DNA of 60,526 nt from an uncultured Pelagibacteraceae bacterium (GCA_905182145.1 CAJJAN010000003.1:1-60526), one strand, 5' to 3'; shown: positions 17,934 to 27,314, counted from the first letter of the stretch. Numbers and translations are program-made. Notes: generated by a model not told the origin, from the sequence alone.

Positions 17934-19223
17934 TTAGACTATGTAGTAAAGCAGCGAGAGTGCACCAATTACTATTGAACCAGCATTTAAATCACTAGCT
18001 CTTCCACTTAAAGCCTTAATAACTACATAAGCAATAAAGCCAAGTGCAATACCATGAGCAATACTAAAAGTAAGTGGCATTAATATAGCCGCAAGAACTG
18101 CTGGAGCATATTCACTAACATCATCCCACTCAATGTCTCTTAAATTTTTCAAGAAAAAAGTAGCTACAAAAACTAATGCGGGAGCAGTTGCAAATGCAGG
18201 TATACTTTGAGCAAGAGGTGCTAAAAATAAACATATAGCAAAAAGTAAAGCGACTGTAACTGCAGTTAAGCCTGTTTTACCACCTTCTTTAATGCCAGCA
18301 CCTGACTCGATATAAGATGTTGTATTTGATGTACCAGCTAAAGCACCGACAGTAGTTGCTACAGAATCAGCTAAAACTGCTCTACCAATACCATCAACTT
18401 TTCCATCTTGATCAACTTTCCCTGTAAGATTAGCAACAGATGTTAAAGTCCCTGCTGTATCAAAAAAATCTACAAATAAAAATGCAAATGCTACTCCAAT
18501 AAATCCTGAGGTTGCCACTAGGCTAAAGTCTAATTGAAAAGCATGCACTGCAGGTGGAATTGAACCCACAACTCCATCAATAGAACTAACTCCTGTCATC
18601 CATGCAATAATACTAACAAGAAGGATGCCAATAATAATTGAACCTGGAATACCTCTTTTATCAAGTATTGCCATAGCAGCAAAACCAACTGCAGCAAGTA
18701 TTACAGGCATTGAAGTTACATCACCCAAACCAACAAGAGTTGCAGGGTTATCAACTACAATTCCAGCATTCTTAAGACCAATAATTGCTAGAAAAAGACC
18801 TATCCCAGCACCTACTCCAAACTTCATACTTTTTGGAATACTATTAATAATCCAAGCTCTTGCAGGAGTTACTGATAGTAATAAGAACGCAAGACCTGCG
18901 ATAAATACAGCTGCTAGGGCTTGTTGATAGGTATACCCCATTCCAAAAATAACACCAAAAGCAAAAAATGCATTAAGACCCATTCCTGGAGCCAAGCCTA
19001 TTGGCCAATTGGCATAAAGTCCCATAATCAAACAGCCAATAACTGCTGCAATTATTGTAGCTACAAATACACCGCCAAAATCCATACCTGTTCCATCAGT
19101 TGATAGAATAGCTGGATTAACAACAATAATATAAGCCATAGTTAAAAATGTTGCTAAACCAGCAAGCATTTCAGTTTTTATAGAAGTGTTATTTTCACTT
19201 AATTTAAATAATTTTTCTAACAT
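17934..19223 (-). CDS. Purine permease, AzgA-type NCS2 transporter
   Basis: The 429-residue protein, with about 12 to 14 membrane helices, is an adenine/guanine/hypoxanthine:H+ symporter of the AzgA branch. Seen are LAGLATFLTMAYIIVVNPAI, IGLYANWPIGLAPGMG-like text (LYANWPIGLAPGMGLNAFFA), GVGAGIGLFLAIIGLKNAGI, DFFDTAGTLTSVANLTG and GTSNTTSYIESGAGIKEGG. I start it at the ATG at 19223, preceded by GGAG seven bases upstream; the track start at 19244 is a TTG. No purine riboswitch was recognised in the 141 bp upstream. Substrate is inferred from family and the nearby gpt. Confidence 0.9.
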   Translation of the reverse strand: MLEKLFKLSENNTSIKTEMLAGLATFLTMAYIIVVNPAILSTDGTGMDFGGVFVATIIAAVIGCLIMGLYANWPIGLAPGMGLNAFFAFGVIFGMGYTYQQALAAVFIAGLAFLLLSVTPARAWIINSIPKSMKFGVGAGIGLFLAIIGLKNAGIVVDNPATLVGLGDVTSMPVILAAVGFAAMAILDKRGIPGSIIIGILLVSIIAWMTGVSSIDGVVGSIPPAVHAFQLDFSLVATSGFIGVAFAFLFVDFFDTAGTLTSVANLTGKVDQDGKVDGIGRAVLADSVATTVGALAGTSNTTSYIESGAGIKEGGKTGLTAVTVALLFAICLFLAPLAQSIPAFATAPALVFVATFFLKNLRDIEWDDVSEYAPAVLAAILMPLTFSIAHGIALGFIAYVVIKALSGRASDLNAGSIVIGALSLLYYIV

Positions 19224-19230
19224 AAAAGTT

Positions 19231-19236
19231 CTCCAA
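19231..19236 (-). promoter_or_regulatory. Ribosome binding site that fixes the permease start
   Basis: On the minus strand TTGGAG precedes the ATG at 19223 by seven bases. It lies inside the longer track ORF, so the shorter start is favoured. Confidence 0.7.
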
Positions 19237-19315
19237 TGATTCAATATAAATATTATCTTAAAGATTACTTTACTGCGAGATTAAGCTGATGAGGCTGTGG
19301 ATAATATCAGTTAAA

Positions 19316-19340
19316 TTAGTTTCTTAATTAAGATAACTAA
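19316..19340. terminator. AT-rich palindrome downstream of petC
   Basis: TTAGTTTCTTAA and TTAAGATAACTAA are arms of an almost perfect palindrome (one bulge) in the 141-bp gap after petC. It could end petABC transcription, read from the minus strand, but lacks G-C pairs and a loop, so this is weak evidence. The rest of this gap holds the leader of the permease gene. Confidence 0.3.
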
Positions 19341-19364
19341 TACATTGAAACATTGATTTAATTA

Positions 19365-20144
19365 TTAATGAGAGGTATCTCGCCAGATTCTTTTATTGGT
19401 GAAGTATAATAAAAAAGATAAAATTATTAAGTAAACAAGCACCTTAAATCCAATTCTTTTTCTTTCTTCTAATTTTGGTTCCGCAGACCAGGCTAGAAAA
19501 GCCGTGACGTCTTTTGCCATTTGAACTTCGGTTGCCATAGTACCATCAGTATACTCTACACCATCTTCATAAATAACCTGAGGCATAGCAATTTTTTGAT
19601 TTTTTGCATAAATATTATAATAAACTCCATCATCTAAAGTAACTCCCTCAGGCGCTTCATCTTCATAACCTAGTAATAAGGAATAGACATAATCTGCCCC
19701 ACCCGATCTTGCTTTAACCATTACTGATAAGTCTGGTGGATATGCACCACCATTTGATATTCTGCCTTCTTGTTCATTTTTCCAAGGGCTTACAAATTTA
19801 TCAGAGAGTATTGCGGGACGCATAAACATTTCACCATCAGCATCTGGCCCAGCTTCAACTTCAAACATTGCAGCCATAGCTTTGGCTTGTTTTTCAGAAA
19901 ATTCTGGTCCACCTTCTTGAACTAAATTTCTATAACTTACCAAGTCCATTGAATGACAACTCGCACAAACTTCTGTGTATACTTGAAAGCCTCTTTGTAA
20001 TTCTGCTCTATCAAATTTACCTAACGGACCTTGAAATGACCAATCTGGCTCCATTGGTGCGTGCATCTCTCCTTCTGCAAATGCAAAAGAGGTGGTAAAT
20101 AGAAAAGTTATCATTAGTGCAAATATGTTAATACGTTTCATCAT
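19365..20144 (-). CDS. petC: Cytochrome c1 of the bc1 complex
   Basis: Cytochrome c1 passes electrons from the Rieske protein to soluble cytochrome c. The 259 residues start with a cleavable signal peptide (IFALMITFLFTTSFAFA), the haem site VCASCHSMDLVSYRN has C60, C63 and H64, the axial methionine is probably in FMRPAILSDKFVSPW, and a C-terminal membrane anchor LVYLIILSFLLYF is followed by KRIWRDT. It is the last gene of petABC, 4 bp after petB. Shorter acidic insertions than in Rhodobacter c1 are apparent. Confidence 0.96.
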   Translation of the reverse strand: MMKRINIFALMITFLFTTSFAFAEGEMHAPMEPDWSFQGPLGKFDRAELQRGFQVYTEVCASCHSMDLVSYRNLVQEGGPEFSEKQAKAMAAMFEVEAGPDADGEMFMRPAILSDKFVSPWKNEQEGRISNGGAYPPDLSVMVKARSGGADYVYSLLLGYEDEAPEGVTLDDGVYYNIYAKNQKIAMPQVIYEDGVEYTDGTMATEVQMAKDVTAFLAWSAEPKLEERKRIGFKVLVYLIILSFLLYFTNKRIWRDTSH

Positions 20145-20148
20145 TGCT

Positions 20149-21396
20149 CTAAGCAGTTTGTCCAGACTTAGCTAGTTGCTCTTCTTTTGACAGTACTGGT
20201 TCAGAAATACTTTTAGGGAGAGGTTTAGGTTTTTCTATAAACCCAATTAGAGGCATCACTAAAATAAAATGTAGAAAGTAGTATAGAGTAGCTAGTCTAC
20301 CTAAAATTAAATATATTCCAGTCGCAGATTGTGAGCCAAGGTAACCTAGTAAAATAAAGTCAGCTATAAGTAACCAATAGAATTGTCTATACAGCGGTCT
20401 GTACTTACATGATCTAACTTTAGATGAATCTAACCAAGGAATAAAAGCTAATATAGCTATGGCAGAAACCATAGCAATTACTCCACCAAGTTTATCTGGT
20501 ATCGCTCTTAAAATTGCATAAAAAGGTAAGAAATACCATTCGGGAACAATGTGTTCCGGTGTTTGCAATGGATTTGCTTGAATATAGTTATCACTATGAC
20601 CAAGAATATTTGGACTAAAGAAAACAAAGCCAGCAAAAACAATCATAAATACGACTAAAGCTAAAACATCTTTAACAACATAATGAGGATGAAAAGGAAC
20701 TGTGTCTTGGCCTTTAACTACATCAATACCTTCTGGATTATTATTACCAGGAACATGAAGTGCCCAAATATGTAATATCACTAGGCCAAAAATTAAAAAT
20801 GGCATTAAATAATGTAAGGTAAAGAATCTAGTTAATAAGGCACCACTTACAGAGTAATCACCCCACAACCAATTTGTAATAGCTTCACCAAAAAATGGAA
20901 TTGCGCTAAATAGGTTTGTAATAACTGTTGCACCCCAAAAGCTCATTTGTCCCCAAGGTAAAACATAGCCCATAAATGCTGTTGCAATCATTAATAGAAA
21001 TATAAAAACACCAATGATCCAAATTAATTCTCTTGGTTCTTTGTAAGAGCCATAAAAGAGTGATCTTGCCATATGAAGATATACAGCTATGAAAAACATT
21101 GATGCACCATTTGCATGAATATACCTCAACAACCAACCATAATTTACATCTCGCATAATATGCTCAACACTTGCAAATGCTAAGTTTGCGTCAGCAATGT
21201 AGTGCATTGCTAAAACCAAACCGGTAATAATTTGAGTTATAAGACAGAAAGTTAGAATACCTCCAAATGTCCACCAATAATTTAAATTTTTAGGAGTTGG
21301 AAACTGCATTAAATGACCACTAAATAAGGTAATTATAGGTAGTCGTTTATCAATCCATTTTGCAACTGCCGACTGAGGCTCGTAATCATCACTCAT
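20149..21396 (-). CDS. petB: Cytochrome b of the bc1 complex
   Basis: Cytochrome b carries haems bL and bH and the Qo and Qi quinone sites. The 415 residues contain the histidine pairs in [20 protein letters not shown] and [20 protein letters not shown] plus HIWALHVPG, the [14 protein letters not shown] cd segment, and the Qo motif [13 protein letters not shown]. About eight membrane helices are visible. It is flanked by petA (6 bp) and petC (4 bp) in one transcript. Confidence 0.97.
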   Translation of the reverse strand: MSDDYEPQSAVAKWIDKRLPIITLFSGHLMQFPTPKNLNYWWTFGGILTFCLITQIITGLVLAMHYIADANLAFASVEHIMRDVNYGWLLRYIHANGASMFFIAVYLHMARSLFYGSYKEPRELIWIIGVFIFLLMIATAFMGYVLPWGQMSFWGATVITNLFSAIPFFGEAITNWLWGDYSVSGALLTRFFTLHYLMPFLIFGLVILHIWALHVPGNNNPEGIDVVKGQDTVPFHPHYVVKDVLALVVFMIVFAGFVFFSPNILGHSDNYIQANPLQTPEHIVPEWYFLPFYAILRAIPDKLGGVIAMVSAIAILAFIPWLDSSKVRSCKYRPLYRQFYWLLIADFILLGYLGSQSATGIYLILGRLATLYYFLHFILVMPLIGFIEKPKPLPKSISEPVLSKEEQLAKSGQTA

Positions 21397-21402
21397 AATT
21401 AT

Positions 21403-21936
21403 TTATCCAATTTTAATCGTATTATCATCCAAGAAAACATAGCTTGGTATTTCTAAATTCTTTGGTGCTGGGCCTTTTCTAATTCTTCCCGATGTATCGT
21501 AATGCGAACCATGACAAGGACAGAACCAACCATTATACTCACCCTTATTTCCAAGTGGAATACAGCCTAAGTGAGTGCAAACTCCAACCATTACTAGCCA
21601 CTCTGGTTTTTGAACTCTAGTTTCATCAGTTTCAGGATCTGGTAAATCTGTTTGTTCAACTGCTTGAGCTTCAGCTATTTCTTCTTCTGTTCTTCTCCTA
21701 ACAAAAACAGGTTTTCCACGCCATAGTATTGTTATACTTTGACCTGGCATTATTGGAGATAAATCAACTTCAGTTGAAGCAAGGGCTTTAACTGAGGCAT
21801 CAGGATTCATTTGTGCAATAAATGGCCAAACAAGTGCTCCCGCTCCAACAACTGTAAAACTTCCAGTTGTTAAATATAAAAAATCACGTCTAGTGACTTT
21901 TGTCTCAGCTGTATCTATATCTTTCTTTGTATCCAT
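21403..21936 (-). CDS. petA: Rieske iron-sulfur protein of the bc1 complex
   Basis: The 177-residue Rieske protein begins with a twin-arginine type anchor ([20 protein letters not shown]) that stays as its membrane helix. The 2Fe-2S ligands are in VCTHLGCIP (C120, H122) and [13 protein letters not shown] (C139, H142), with the C125/C141 disulfide. The segment [13 protein letters not shown] is typical for alphaproteobacterial and mitochondrial forms. It is the first gene of the operon; 76 bp upstream of its ATG is a RegA-like inverted repeat. Confidence 0.97.
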   Translation of the reverse strand: MDTKKDIDTAETKVTRRDFLYLTTGSFTVVGAGALVWPFIAQMNPDASVKALASTEVDLSPIMPGQSITILWRGKPVFVRRRTEEEIAEAQAVEQTDLPDPETDETRVQKPEWLVMVGVCTHLGCIPLGNKGEYNGWFCPCHGSHYDTSGRIRKGPAPKNLEIPSYVFLDDNTIKIG

Positions 21937-22011
21937 CGTGTAATATAAGGTTTATATATACGTTAATTACGGATTTTCTACAAAAATAAATTAGTCTAAC
22001 TGTAAATTCTT

Positions 22012-22026
22012 GTGTCACTATGACGC
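22012..22026. promoter_or_regulatory. RegA/PrrA/RegR-like inverted repeat before petABC
   Basis: GTGTC-ACTAT-GACGC lies in the petA/trmL divergent region, 76 bp before petA and 45 bp before the trmL ATG. Read on the minus strand it is GCGTCATAGTGACAC, close to the site before ctaC (GCGTCATTCTGTCGC) and to the published RegR/RegA box pattern GNGRCRTTNNGNCGC as I recall it (12 of 15 positions). Function as a redox-regulator site is inferred; no regA or regB gene is in the window. Confidence 0.45.
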
Positions 22027-22070
22027 ATACTTTGCCTAGTTTTAGTAGACACATAACTAACATAATAAAA

Positions 22071-22514
22071 ATGAGATTAGCATTGTTTCAACCTGATATT
22101 CCGCAAAATACTGGCGCTATGATACGTATATGTGCCTGTTTTGAAGTTGGAATAGATATCATTCATCCAACAGGTTATGTTTTTAGCCAAAAAAATATTA
22201 AACAAACAGCAATGGATTACCTTTCTCTTGTCTCGCTAGAAGAGCATGATTCGTGGGACTCCTATCTAAAAGACAATAAGGGTAAGAGAATTATTCTTTT
22301 ATCTACAAAGGGAAAAATAAAATATTCAGACTTTAGTTTCAAAGAAGATGATTGTATTCTTGTAGGACGTGAAAGTGCTGGAGTTCCAGATGAGGTTTTT
22401 AATGCTGCTGATGAAGTGATAACTATTCCAATGAGTAAAAATTCAAGATCTTTAAATGTAGCAGTTTCTGCGGGTATTGTACTTGCTGAAACGCGAAGGC
22501 AGCTCTTAAAATGA
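22071..22514 (+). CDS. trmL: tRNA (cytidine/uridine-2'-O)-methyltransferase TrmL
   Basis: TrmL methylates the 2'-OH of the wobble base in some leucine tRNAs. The 147 residues from the ATG at 22071 are standard for this small SPOUT enzyme: MRLALFQPDIPQNTGAMIRI, HPTGYVFSQKNIKQTAMDY, and the knot region LVGRESAGVPDEVFNAADEV with IPMSKNSRSLNVAVSAGIVL. The track adds 17 N-terminal residues from 22020 that the family lacks. It overlaps hemF by 4 bp (ATGA). Confidence 0.93.
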   Translation: MRLALFQPDIPQNTGAMIRICACFEVGIDIIHPTGYVFSQKNIKQTAMDYLSLVSLEEHDSWDSYLKDNKGKRIILLSTKGKIKYSDFSFKEDDCILVGRESAGVPDEVFNAADEVITIPMSKNSRSLNVAVSAGIVLAETRRQLLK

Positions 22515-23359
22515 TTGAGCAGCAAAAACTAATTACAAAAAATTGGTTTGAAGAATTAAGAAATCAAACAATTGATATATTTCAAGACATAGAAAATAGT
22601 AATTCTAAATCACTTAAAAAAAATAAGTTTAGCTATAAAAAATGGAAAAGAAAATCTAGTGGTGTCCAAGATCATGGGGGTGGAACTATGGGTATTATGT
22701 ACGGTGATATATTTGAAAAAGTTGGTGTTAACGTTTCAACTGTTCATGGGAAATTTAGCAGTAAATTTAAACAGCAAATACCTGGTACTGATAAATCAGG
22801 CAAATTTTGGGCAAGCGGTATTTCAGTTGTAGCACATATGAATTCACCTTTTATTCCATCATTTCACTTTAATACTCGTTATATAGTAACTGAAAATAGT
22901 TGGTTTGGTGGTGGGATGGATATGACTCCAAGTTTTAAAAATCTAAAAAATAAAAATACATTACACCAAAATTTAAAAAAAATGTGTGATGCGCACAGTA
23001 AAGGTTACTACAATAAGTTTTCAAAAGAGTGTGATAAATATTTTTATTTACCACATAGAAAAGAAACGCGTGGAGATGGTGGTATTTTTTTTGATCGCTT
23101 AAACTCAAAAAAATTTGAAAAAGATTTTGAGTTTGTTAAAGATACTGGAAAATCTTTTATAGACATTGTACCCCAAATTATTATTCAAAATATAAAGAAA
23201 AAATGGACAAAAAATGACAAAATAAAGCAAAAAATTAAGCGTGGAAGATATGCTGAGTTTAATTTATTATATGATCGTGGCACACGCTTTGGCTTAGAAA
23301 CTGATGGCAATATTGATGCTATATTGATGTCGATGCCACCTGAAGCAATTTGGAAATAA
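22511..23359 (+). CDS. hemF: Oxygen-dependent coproporphyrinogen III oxidase
   Basis: HemF makes protoporphyrinogen IX from coproporphyrinogen III using O2, serving the haem-rich respiratory chain in this window. Motifs over 282 residues: GVQDHGGGTMGIMYGDIFEK, GVNVSTVHGKF, FNTRYIVTENSWFGGGMDMT, LPHRKETRGDGGIFFD and YDRGTRFGLETDGNIDAILM. The C terminus MPPEAIWK is a little shorter than usual. Presence of the O2-dependent form fits an aerobic cell. Confidence 0.96.
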   Translation: MIEQQKLITKNWFEELRNQTIDIFQDIENSNSKSLKKNKFSYKKWKRKSSGVQDHGGGTMGIMYGDIFEKVGVNVSTVHGKFSSKFKQQIPGTDKSGKFWASGISVVAHMNSPFIPSFHFNTRYIVTENSWFGGGMDMTPSFKNLKNKNTLHQNLKKMCDAHSKGYYNKFSKECDKYFYLPHRKETRGDGGIFFDRLNSKKFEKDFEFVKDTGKSFIDIVPQIIIQNIKKKWTKNDKIKQKIKRGRYAEFNLLYDRGTRFGLETDGNIDAILMSMPPEAIWK

Positions 23360-23365
23360 AAAAAC

Positions 23366-23842
23366 ATGAGTACTGAACCAATTACTATGAATGGCGCAAA
23401 AATGTTGCAGGACGAACTTGCATCATTAACTGGCAGCAAGAGACAAGAAGTCATAAAAGCCATTGCTGAAGCTAGGGCTCATGGTGATTTAAAAGAGAAT
23501 GCCGAATATCATGCTGCAAAAGAAGAACAAAGCCACAATGAAGGAAGAATCCAAGAAATACAGTCTTTATTGGGCAATGCTGAAATTATAGATATAAAAG
23601 ATATTAATCACGATAATAAAGTTGTCTTTGGCTGTACTGTAAAATTAAATGATTTAGAAACTGATGAAAAAAAAGTTTTTAAAATTGTTGGTCACGAAGA
23701 AGCTGATATTGAAAATAATTTACTATCCTATAAATCTCCAGTTGCAAAAGAACTTATAGGCAAGGTGAAAAACGATTTTGTAATGGTTAATACACCTAAA
23801 GGTGAAAAAAGTTATGAAATTACAGCGATAATTTATAAGTAA
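23366..23842 (+). CDS. greA: Transcription elongation factor GreA
   Basis: GreA rescues backtracked RNA polymerase by stimulating transcript cleavage. The 158 residues have the N-terminal coiled coil (KRQEVIKAIAEARAHGDLKE with the tip acidic pair in NAEYHAAKEEQ) and the C-terminal FKBP-like domain (SYKSPVAKELIGK, VMVNTPKGEKSYEI). It follows hemF by 6 bp and meets the cca gene end to end with no intervening base. Confidence 0.97.
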   Translation: MSTEPITMNGAKMLQDELASLTGSKRQEVIKAIAEARAHGDLKENAEYHAAKEEQSHNEGRIQEIQSLLGNAEIIDIKDINHDNKVVFGCTVKLNDLETDEKKVFKIVGHEEADIENNLLSYKSPVAKELIGKVKNDFVMVNTPKGEKSYEITAIIYK

Positions 23843-25072
23843 CTAATGTTGAGCAAAACATATAGCTTTTAATCGCTCAATTAAAGAAAATTGATCTTCA
23901 ATAAAGTCGTTATCAATCCACCACTCTTCTAACTCTGTTAAAATTTCACCTAATTTTGGACCTTCTGAAATGCCCATATTCAAAACATCAATAGCCTTTA
24001 TTGTAAAATCTGGTTTAACCCATGAGGCGCCAACTTCTACAAGAGCTCTCCAATTAATAGTTGTTTTCTCATTAGAATCTTTAGACCACTGACATAAAAC
24101 TTGATTAATAAAATTTGATTTACCTAGACGATATAAGGCTGCTCTAGCTTCTCGCATGGACATATAAGACACTATATTTTTATTAATATTTGATAGACCT
24201 AGTAAGTTTTCTTTTTCAATATTTGAAATTGGATTTTCTTTTATAAAATCTAATATTCTATGTTGATCATTATCAAGCAAACTACTTAACTTACAACTCA
24301 GTGTATTTGGTAAGCTTAAGTTAATTAGGATATCATTTAATTTTTTATAGTTATGATTAACCTCTACTTCTTTAAATATAATTGAAAATATTCCAATTTC
24401 CTGCATATCTTGAAGTGATTGAATAGAGTTTTCATGCCCAATGATATTCTTTAATTCAATCCATAATCTCTCTTTAGAAACTTTATTCAGGCCATCTAAG
24501 TTTTTTTGGATTAACAATAGATCTTCTTTTCCATTTTTTTCTTCATAGTAATCACACTGGAATCTAAAAAACCTTAAAATTCTTAAATAATCTTCCTGAA
24601 TTCTTTTTTCTAAATCACCAATAAATCTTACTTTATTTTTATTTAAATCATCTATTCCATTATGAAAATCAAATATTTGACCAGAAAAATTTACATAGAT
24701 TGCATTGATGGTAAAATCTCTTCTGTTTGAATCTTCTTTGATATTGTCCGTATACTTTACTAAAGCATGTCGACCGTCAGTCTCAATATCTGAACGACAT
24801 GTTGTTATTTCATATTTATTATTATTTATAATTGCTGTTATTGTCCCATGATCTTTTCCAATATCTAGAAACTTAATATTATTATGATCTAATATATTAA
24901 TAATCTTATCTGGATTAAGAATTGTTGCAAAATCAATATCTTTTACTGCTTTATTGCTTAGTGCATTTCTTATACAGCCTCCAACTAAGTAAATATTCTC
25001 ATCCCCAATTAATTTAAATAGGGTTTCTACTTCAGATATTGCTAAAATATTTCTAATATTTTCATTTATCAT
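23843..25072 (-). CDS. cca: CCA-adding enzyme / poly(A) polymerase family nucleotidyltransferase
   Basis: The 409 residues belong to class II tRNA nucleotidyltransferases, which add or repair the 3' CCA of tRNAs. Seen are IYLVGGCIRNALSNKAVKDI followed by DFATILNPDKI with the catalytic Asp pair, the RRDFTINAIYVNF motif and YLRILRFFRF with the helical domain after it. The order DUF1285-NUDIX-cca is conserved in alphaproteobacteria. The gene overlaps the NUDIX gene by 4 bp. tRNA-Gln in this window encodes its own CCA, so repair may be the main need. Confidence 0.92.
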   Translation of the reverse strand: MINENIRNILAISEVETLFKLIGDENIYLVGGCIRNALSNKAVKDIDFATILNPDKIINILDHNNIKFLDIGKDHGTITAIINNNKYEITTCRSDIETDGRHALVKYTDNIKEDSNRRDFTINAIYVNFSGQIFDFHNGIDDLNKNKVRFIGDLEKRIQEDYLRILRFFRFQCDYYEEKNGKEDLLLIQKNLDGLNKVSKERLWIELKNIIGHENSIQSLQDMQEIGIFSIIFKEVEVNHNYKKLNDILINLSLPNTLSCKLSSLLDNDQHRILDFIKENPISNIEKENLLGLSNINKNIVSYMSMREARAALYRLGKSNFINQVLCQWSKDSNEKTTINWRALVEVGASWVKPDFTIKAIDVLNMGISEGPKLGEILTELEEWWIDNDFIEDQFSLIERLKAICFAQH

Positions 25073-25746
25073 TTTAATCTTTCATACAAGTTTAATAGAA
25101 TGCTTGCAGTAGCTCCCCAAATATAGTGCGTCTTATAATTAATGACATTAAAATTATAATTATAGGAGATATTGCCATTATTATAAAGTTTCTTATCTAC
25201 CGCATGATTATTGCTATCCATTAAAAAATCAATTGGTAATTTAAAGATACTATTAACTTCTTTGGCATTTATCTTGATTGAATATTCTTTATGAATAATT
25301 GATATTATTGGTAAAATTTGAAAACCTGTACCAGTGATGTAGGTGTCTAAGCTCCCAATTATATTGATATAATTTTCATCAATTCCAATTTCTTCATAAG
25401 TTTCCCTGATGGCAGTATGAACTGGAGAAGTGTCATTTTTATCTATTCTACCTCCTGGAAAGCTTATTTGATTTGCGTGATCTTTAAGATCTGCTGATCG
25501 ATATGTTAAAAGTATATCGCATTTATTGTTATCAAAAATTATAGGTATTAGAACTGCTGCCTTGATCAACTTTTTATTAGATAGGCTGATTAATTTTTTA
25601 TTATTCTGATTAATTTCCTCATCTGATCTCACTGATAACTTGTCAAAATAGTCATGAGATATATCATTTTTATCTGAGAAAATAGAACTCAGATAGTTTG
25701 GTGATATATTATTTTTAGTATTCATAGATTCTAAAGATTTCTCCAT
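25069..25746 (-). CDS. CoA-type NUDIX hydrolase
   Basis: The protein of up to 225 residues has the NUDIX box in SFPGGRIDKND followed by AIRETYEEIGI, in the variant with Asp in place of the first Glu that is typical of CoA pyrophosphatases. VLIPIIFDNNKCDILLTYRS and DHANQISFPGG match the UPF0035/CoA signature. The substrate is therefore probably CoA or its derivatives (inference). Two starts are possible, 25746 (32-bp overlap with DUF1285) or 25725 (11-bp overlap); neither has a clear ribosome site. Confidence 0.85.
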   Translation of the reverse strand: MEKSLESMNTKNNISPNYLSSIFSDKNDISHDYFDKLSVRSDEEINQNNKKLISLSNKKLIKAAVLIPIIFDNNKCDILLTYRSADLKDHANQISFPGGRIDKNDTSPVHTAIRETYEEIGIDENYINIIGSLDTYITGTGFQILPIISIIHKEYSIKINAKEVNSIFKLPIDFLMDSNNHAVDKKLYNNGNISYNYNFNVINYKTHYIWGATASILLNLYERLK

Positions 25747-26293
25747 TACTTTCTAAAGTAAGATGCTCTTTACCATCTATATTTTTTTTTGATGCCAATT
25801 CTATTAATTCATAAAATACCGATCTTGAAATTAAAGCTTTTAAATTTTTTCTTACAAGAATGTATGGAGACGGTTCTTCAGTTTCTTTATCAATTTTTAT
25901 TTCAAGTGGGTTATCTTTTGATAATAAAATTTTTTCGTTAACATTAGTTATAAAATAGAGGTTGTGAATACTATCTTTTATTTCAGAAATTAAAGTTGTA
26001 GCTACAAATGGAGCATCTTCAACGGTAATTCTAACTTTCTCAACTGGGGTAACTAAGTAATAGCAATTATCAGAATCTAATCTTAGAATTCCTGAGAAAA
26101 GTTTTACCATTGCTGGGCGTTTTATTTCTGTACCCATATAAAACCATTGTCCATTTCTCATAATTTTCATGTCTATATCACCACAAAAATCTGGATTCCA
26201 CTTGTCTACTGGCGGTAATGAGTCTTTATCTTTTTTATTAAATTCGTAAATAGTCTCAAGCCCTTTAGCAAAGGTATAATTTTTATCAGACAT
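25715..26293 (-). CDS. DUF1285 family protein
   Basis: The 192-residue protein fits the DUF1285 family, which has no established function. It shows PPVDKWNPDFCGDIDMKIMR, NGQWFYMGTEIKRPAMVKLF, SGILRLDSDNCYYLVTPVEK and VRITVEDAPFVATTL, all family-like. There is no signal peptide or membrane helix. It lies between a GNAT gene (1-bp overlap) and the NUDIX gene, in the common alphaproteobacterial set DUF1285-NUDIX-cca. Confidence 0.85.
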   Translation of the reverse strand: MSDKNYTFAKGLETIYEFNKKDKDSLPPVDKWNPDFCGDIDMKIMRNGQWFYMGTEIKRPAMVKLFSGILRLDSDNCYYLVTPVEKVRITVEDAPFVATTLISEIKDSIHNLYFITNVNEKILLSKDNPLEIKIDKETEEPSPYILVRKNLKALISRSVFYELIELASKKNIDGKEHLTLESNGEIFRIYEY

Positions 26294-26781
26294 TAATTAA
26301 ATTCCATTTTTTTAAAGTCATTTTTTTGTAGCCTATTTTGCAAATCTAAAATTAAGACTTTCTCAACACTCACAGGCCCATAAAAGTTAAAGGTTGTATC
26401 AATCTTTTTAAAGCCAAATTTTTCATAGTATTGATAATCCCCTACTACTAAAATGAAATCATAATCCATAGTTTTTTTAATAAGAGAAATGGTATATTTA
26501 ACAAGCTCCACGCCAAAGCCTTTACCTCTATGTTTTGGATCAACTGCTAGTGGACCTAATAAAAGTCCTTTAATATCATTGTTTAAAAATGTTTGATGAT
26601 ATGAAATAGATGACAAAATATCTTTATTTAACTCATAAATATATGAAAACTCGGTTTCTCTATTGGTTTTTTCTCTGAGCCTATAAACAGACCTTGCAAA
26701 CCTTCCTGGACCAAAAGATCTATGCAGCAGATTAAAAATTTTATCTGTATCATTTTTACTTGTCTGTCTTATATTGCTCAT
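26293..26781 (-). CDS. GNAT acetyltransferase, YhbS-like
   Basis: The 162 residues form one GNAT domain. The acetyl-CoA loop is in GPLAVDPKHRGKGFGVELV, after which DFILVVGDYQYYEKFGFKKI matches the YhbS pattern of N-acetyltransferases. The substrate cannot be read. It heads the minus operon GNAT-DUF1285-NUDIX-cca and diverges from the MaoC gene across 68 bp. Confidence 0.85.
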   Translation of the reverse strand: MSNIRQTSKNDTDKIFNLLHRSFGPGRFARSVYRLREKTNRETEFSYIYELNKDILSSISYHQTFLNNDIKGLLLGPLAVDPKHRGKGFGVELVKYTISLIKKTMDYDFILVVGDYQYYEKFGFKKIDTTFNFYGPVSVEKVLILDLQNRLQKNDFKKMEFN

Positions 26782-26849
26782 AATTAAAATATATATTTTA
26801 TAATAATTTAAGATATTATTTAAATATTAAATTAATAAGGAGTTTTTGT

Positions 26850-27305
26850 ATGTTATCTGTTGATTTTAGTGAGTTAGAAAATTTTATTGGTAAAGATATT
26901 GGTAAATCAGATTGGATTACTATTGATCAAAATAGGATACAGCAGTTTGCAGATGCAACTAATGATCATCAGTGGATTCATCTTGATGCCGAAAGAGCAG
27001 CTAAGGAACTTCCAACAAAATCTACTATAGCACATGGCTTTCTTACTCTATCTTTAATTGTTCCATTAAGTTCAATGGTTTGGACAATTACAGGTACAAA
27101 AATGACTATTAACTACGGTCTCAACAAAGTGAGGTTTATTAATATGGTTCCTGTAAACTCAAAAGTTAGACTCAGTCTAAAAGTTAGTGAAGTAAACAAG
27201 CTTGATAATGGTGGCACTCAATTAATTTCTGAAGCTACATTGGAGATTGAAGGTCACGATAAGCCTGCCTATGTCGCTGAGTCAATTATGGTTGCGTTTG
27301 CATAG
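26850..27305 (+). CDS. MaoC-like (R)-specific enoyl-CoA hydratase / dehydratase
   Basis: The 151-residue hot-dog protein has the hydratase 2 signature: QQFADATNDHQWIHLDAERA with catalytic Asp and His, and STIAHGFLTLSLIVPL. NodN-like members look the same. It would hydrate trans-2-enoyl-CoA; chain length is unknown. A good ribosome site AAGGAG lies eight bases before the ATG. An EEP-fold gene follows after 9 bp. Confidence 0.88.
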   Translation: MLSVDFSELENFIGKDIGKSDWITIDQNRIQQFADATNDHQWIHLDAERAAKELPTKSTIAHGFLTLSLIVPLSSMVWTITGTKMTINYGLNKVRFINMVPVNSKVRLSLKVSEVNKLDNGGTQLISEATLEIEGHDKPAYVAESIMVAFA

Positions 27306-27314
27306 ATATTAAAA

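Noticed and set aside
18921-19103. ORFs opposite the purine permease (18625-18927, 18921-19103)
   Set aside because: They are antisense shadows of a clear membrane transporter and lack recognisable domains.
19296-19304. Perfect DnaA-box match (TTATCCACA on the minus strand) upstream of the permease gene
   Set aside because: Only one box was noticed in the area, and a 9-mer match is expected about once in such a window by chance. There is no cluster, no dnaA or other origin-marker gene nearby.
19224-19364. Possible purine riboswitch in front of the purine permease
   Set aside because: The leader lacks the conserved core of the guanine/adenine riboswitch and no other known class was recognised by eye.
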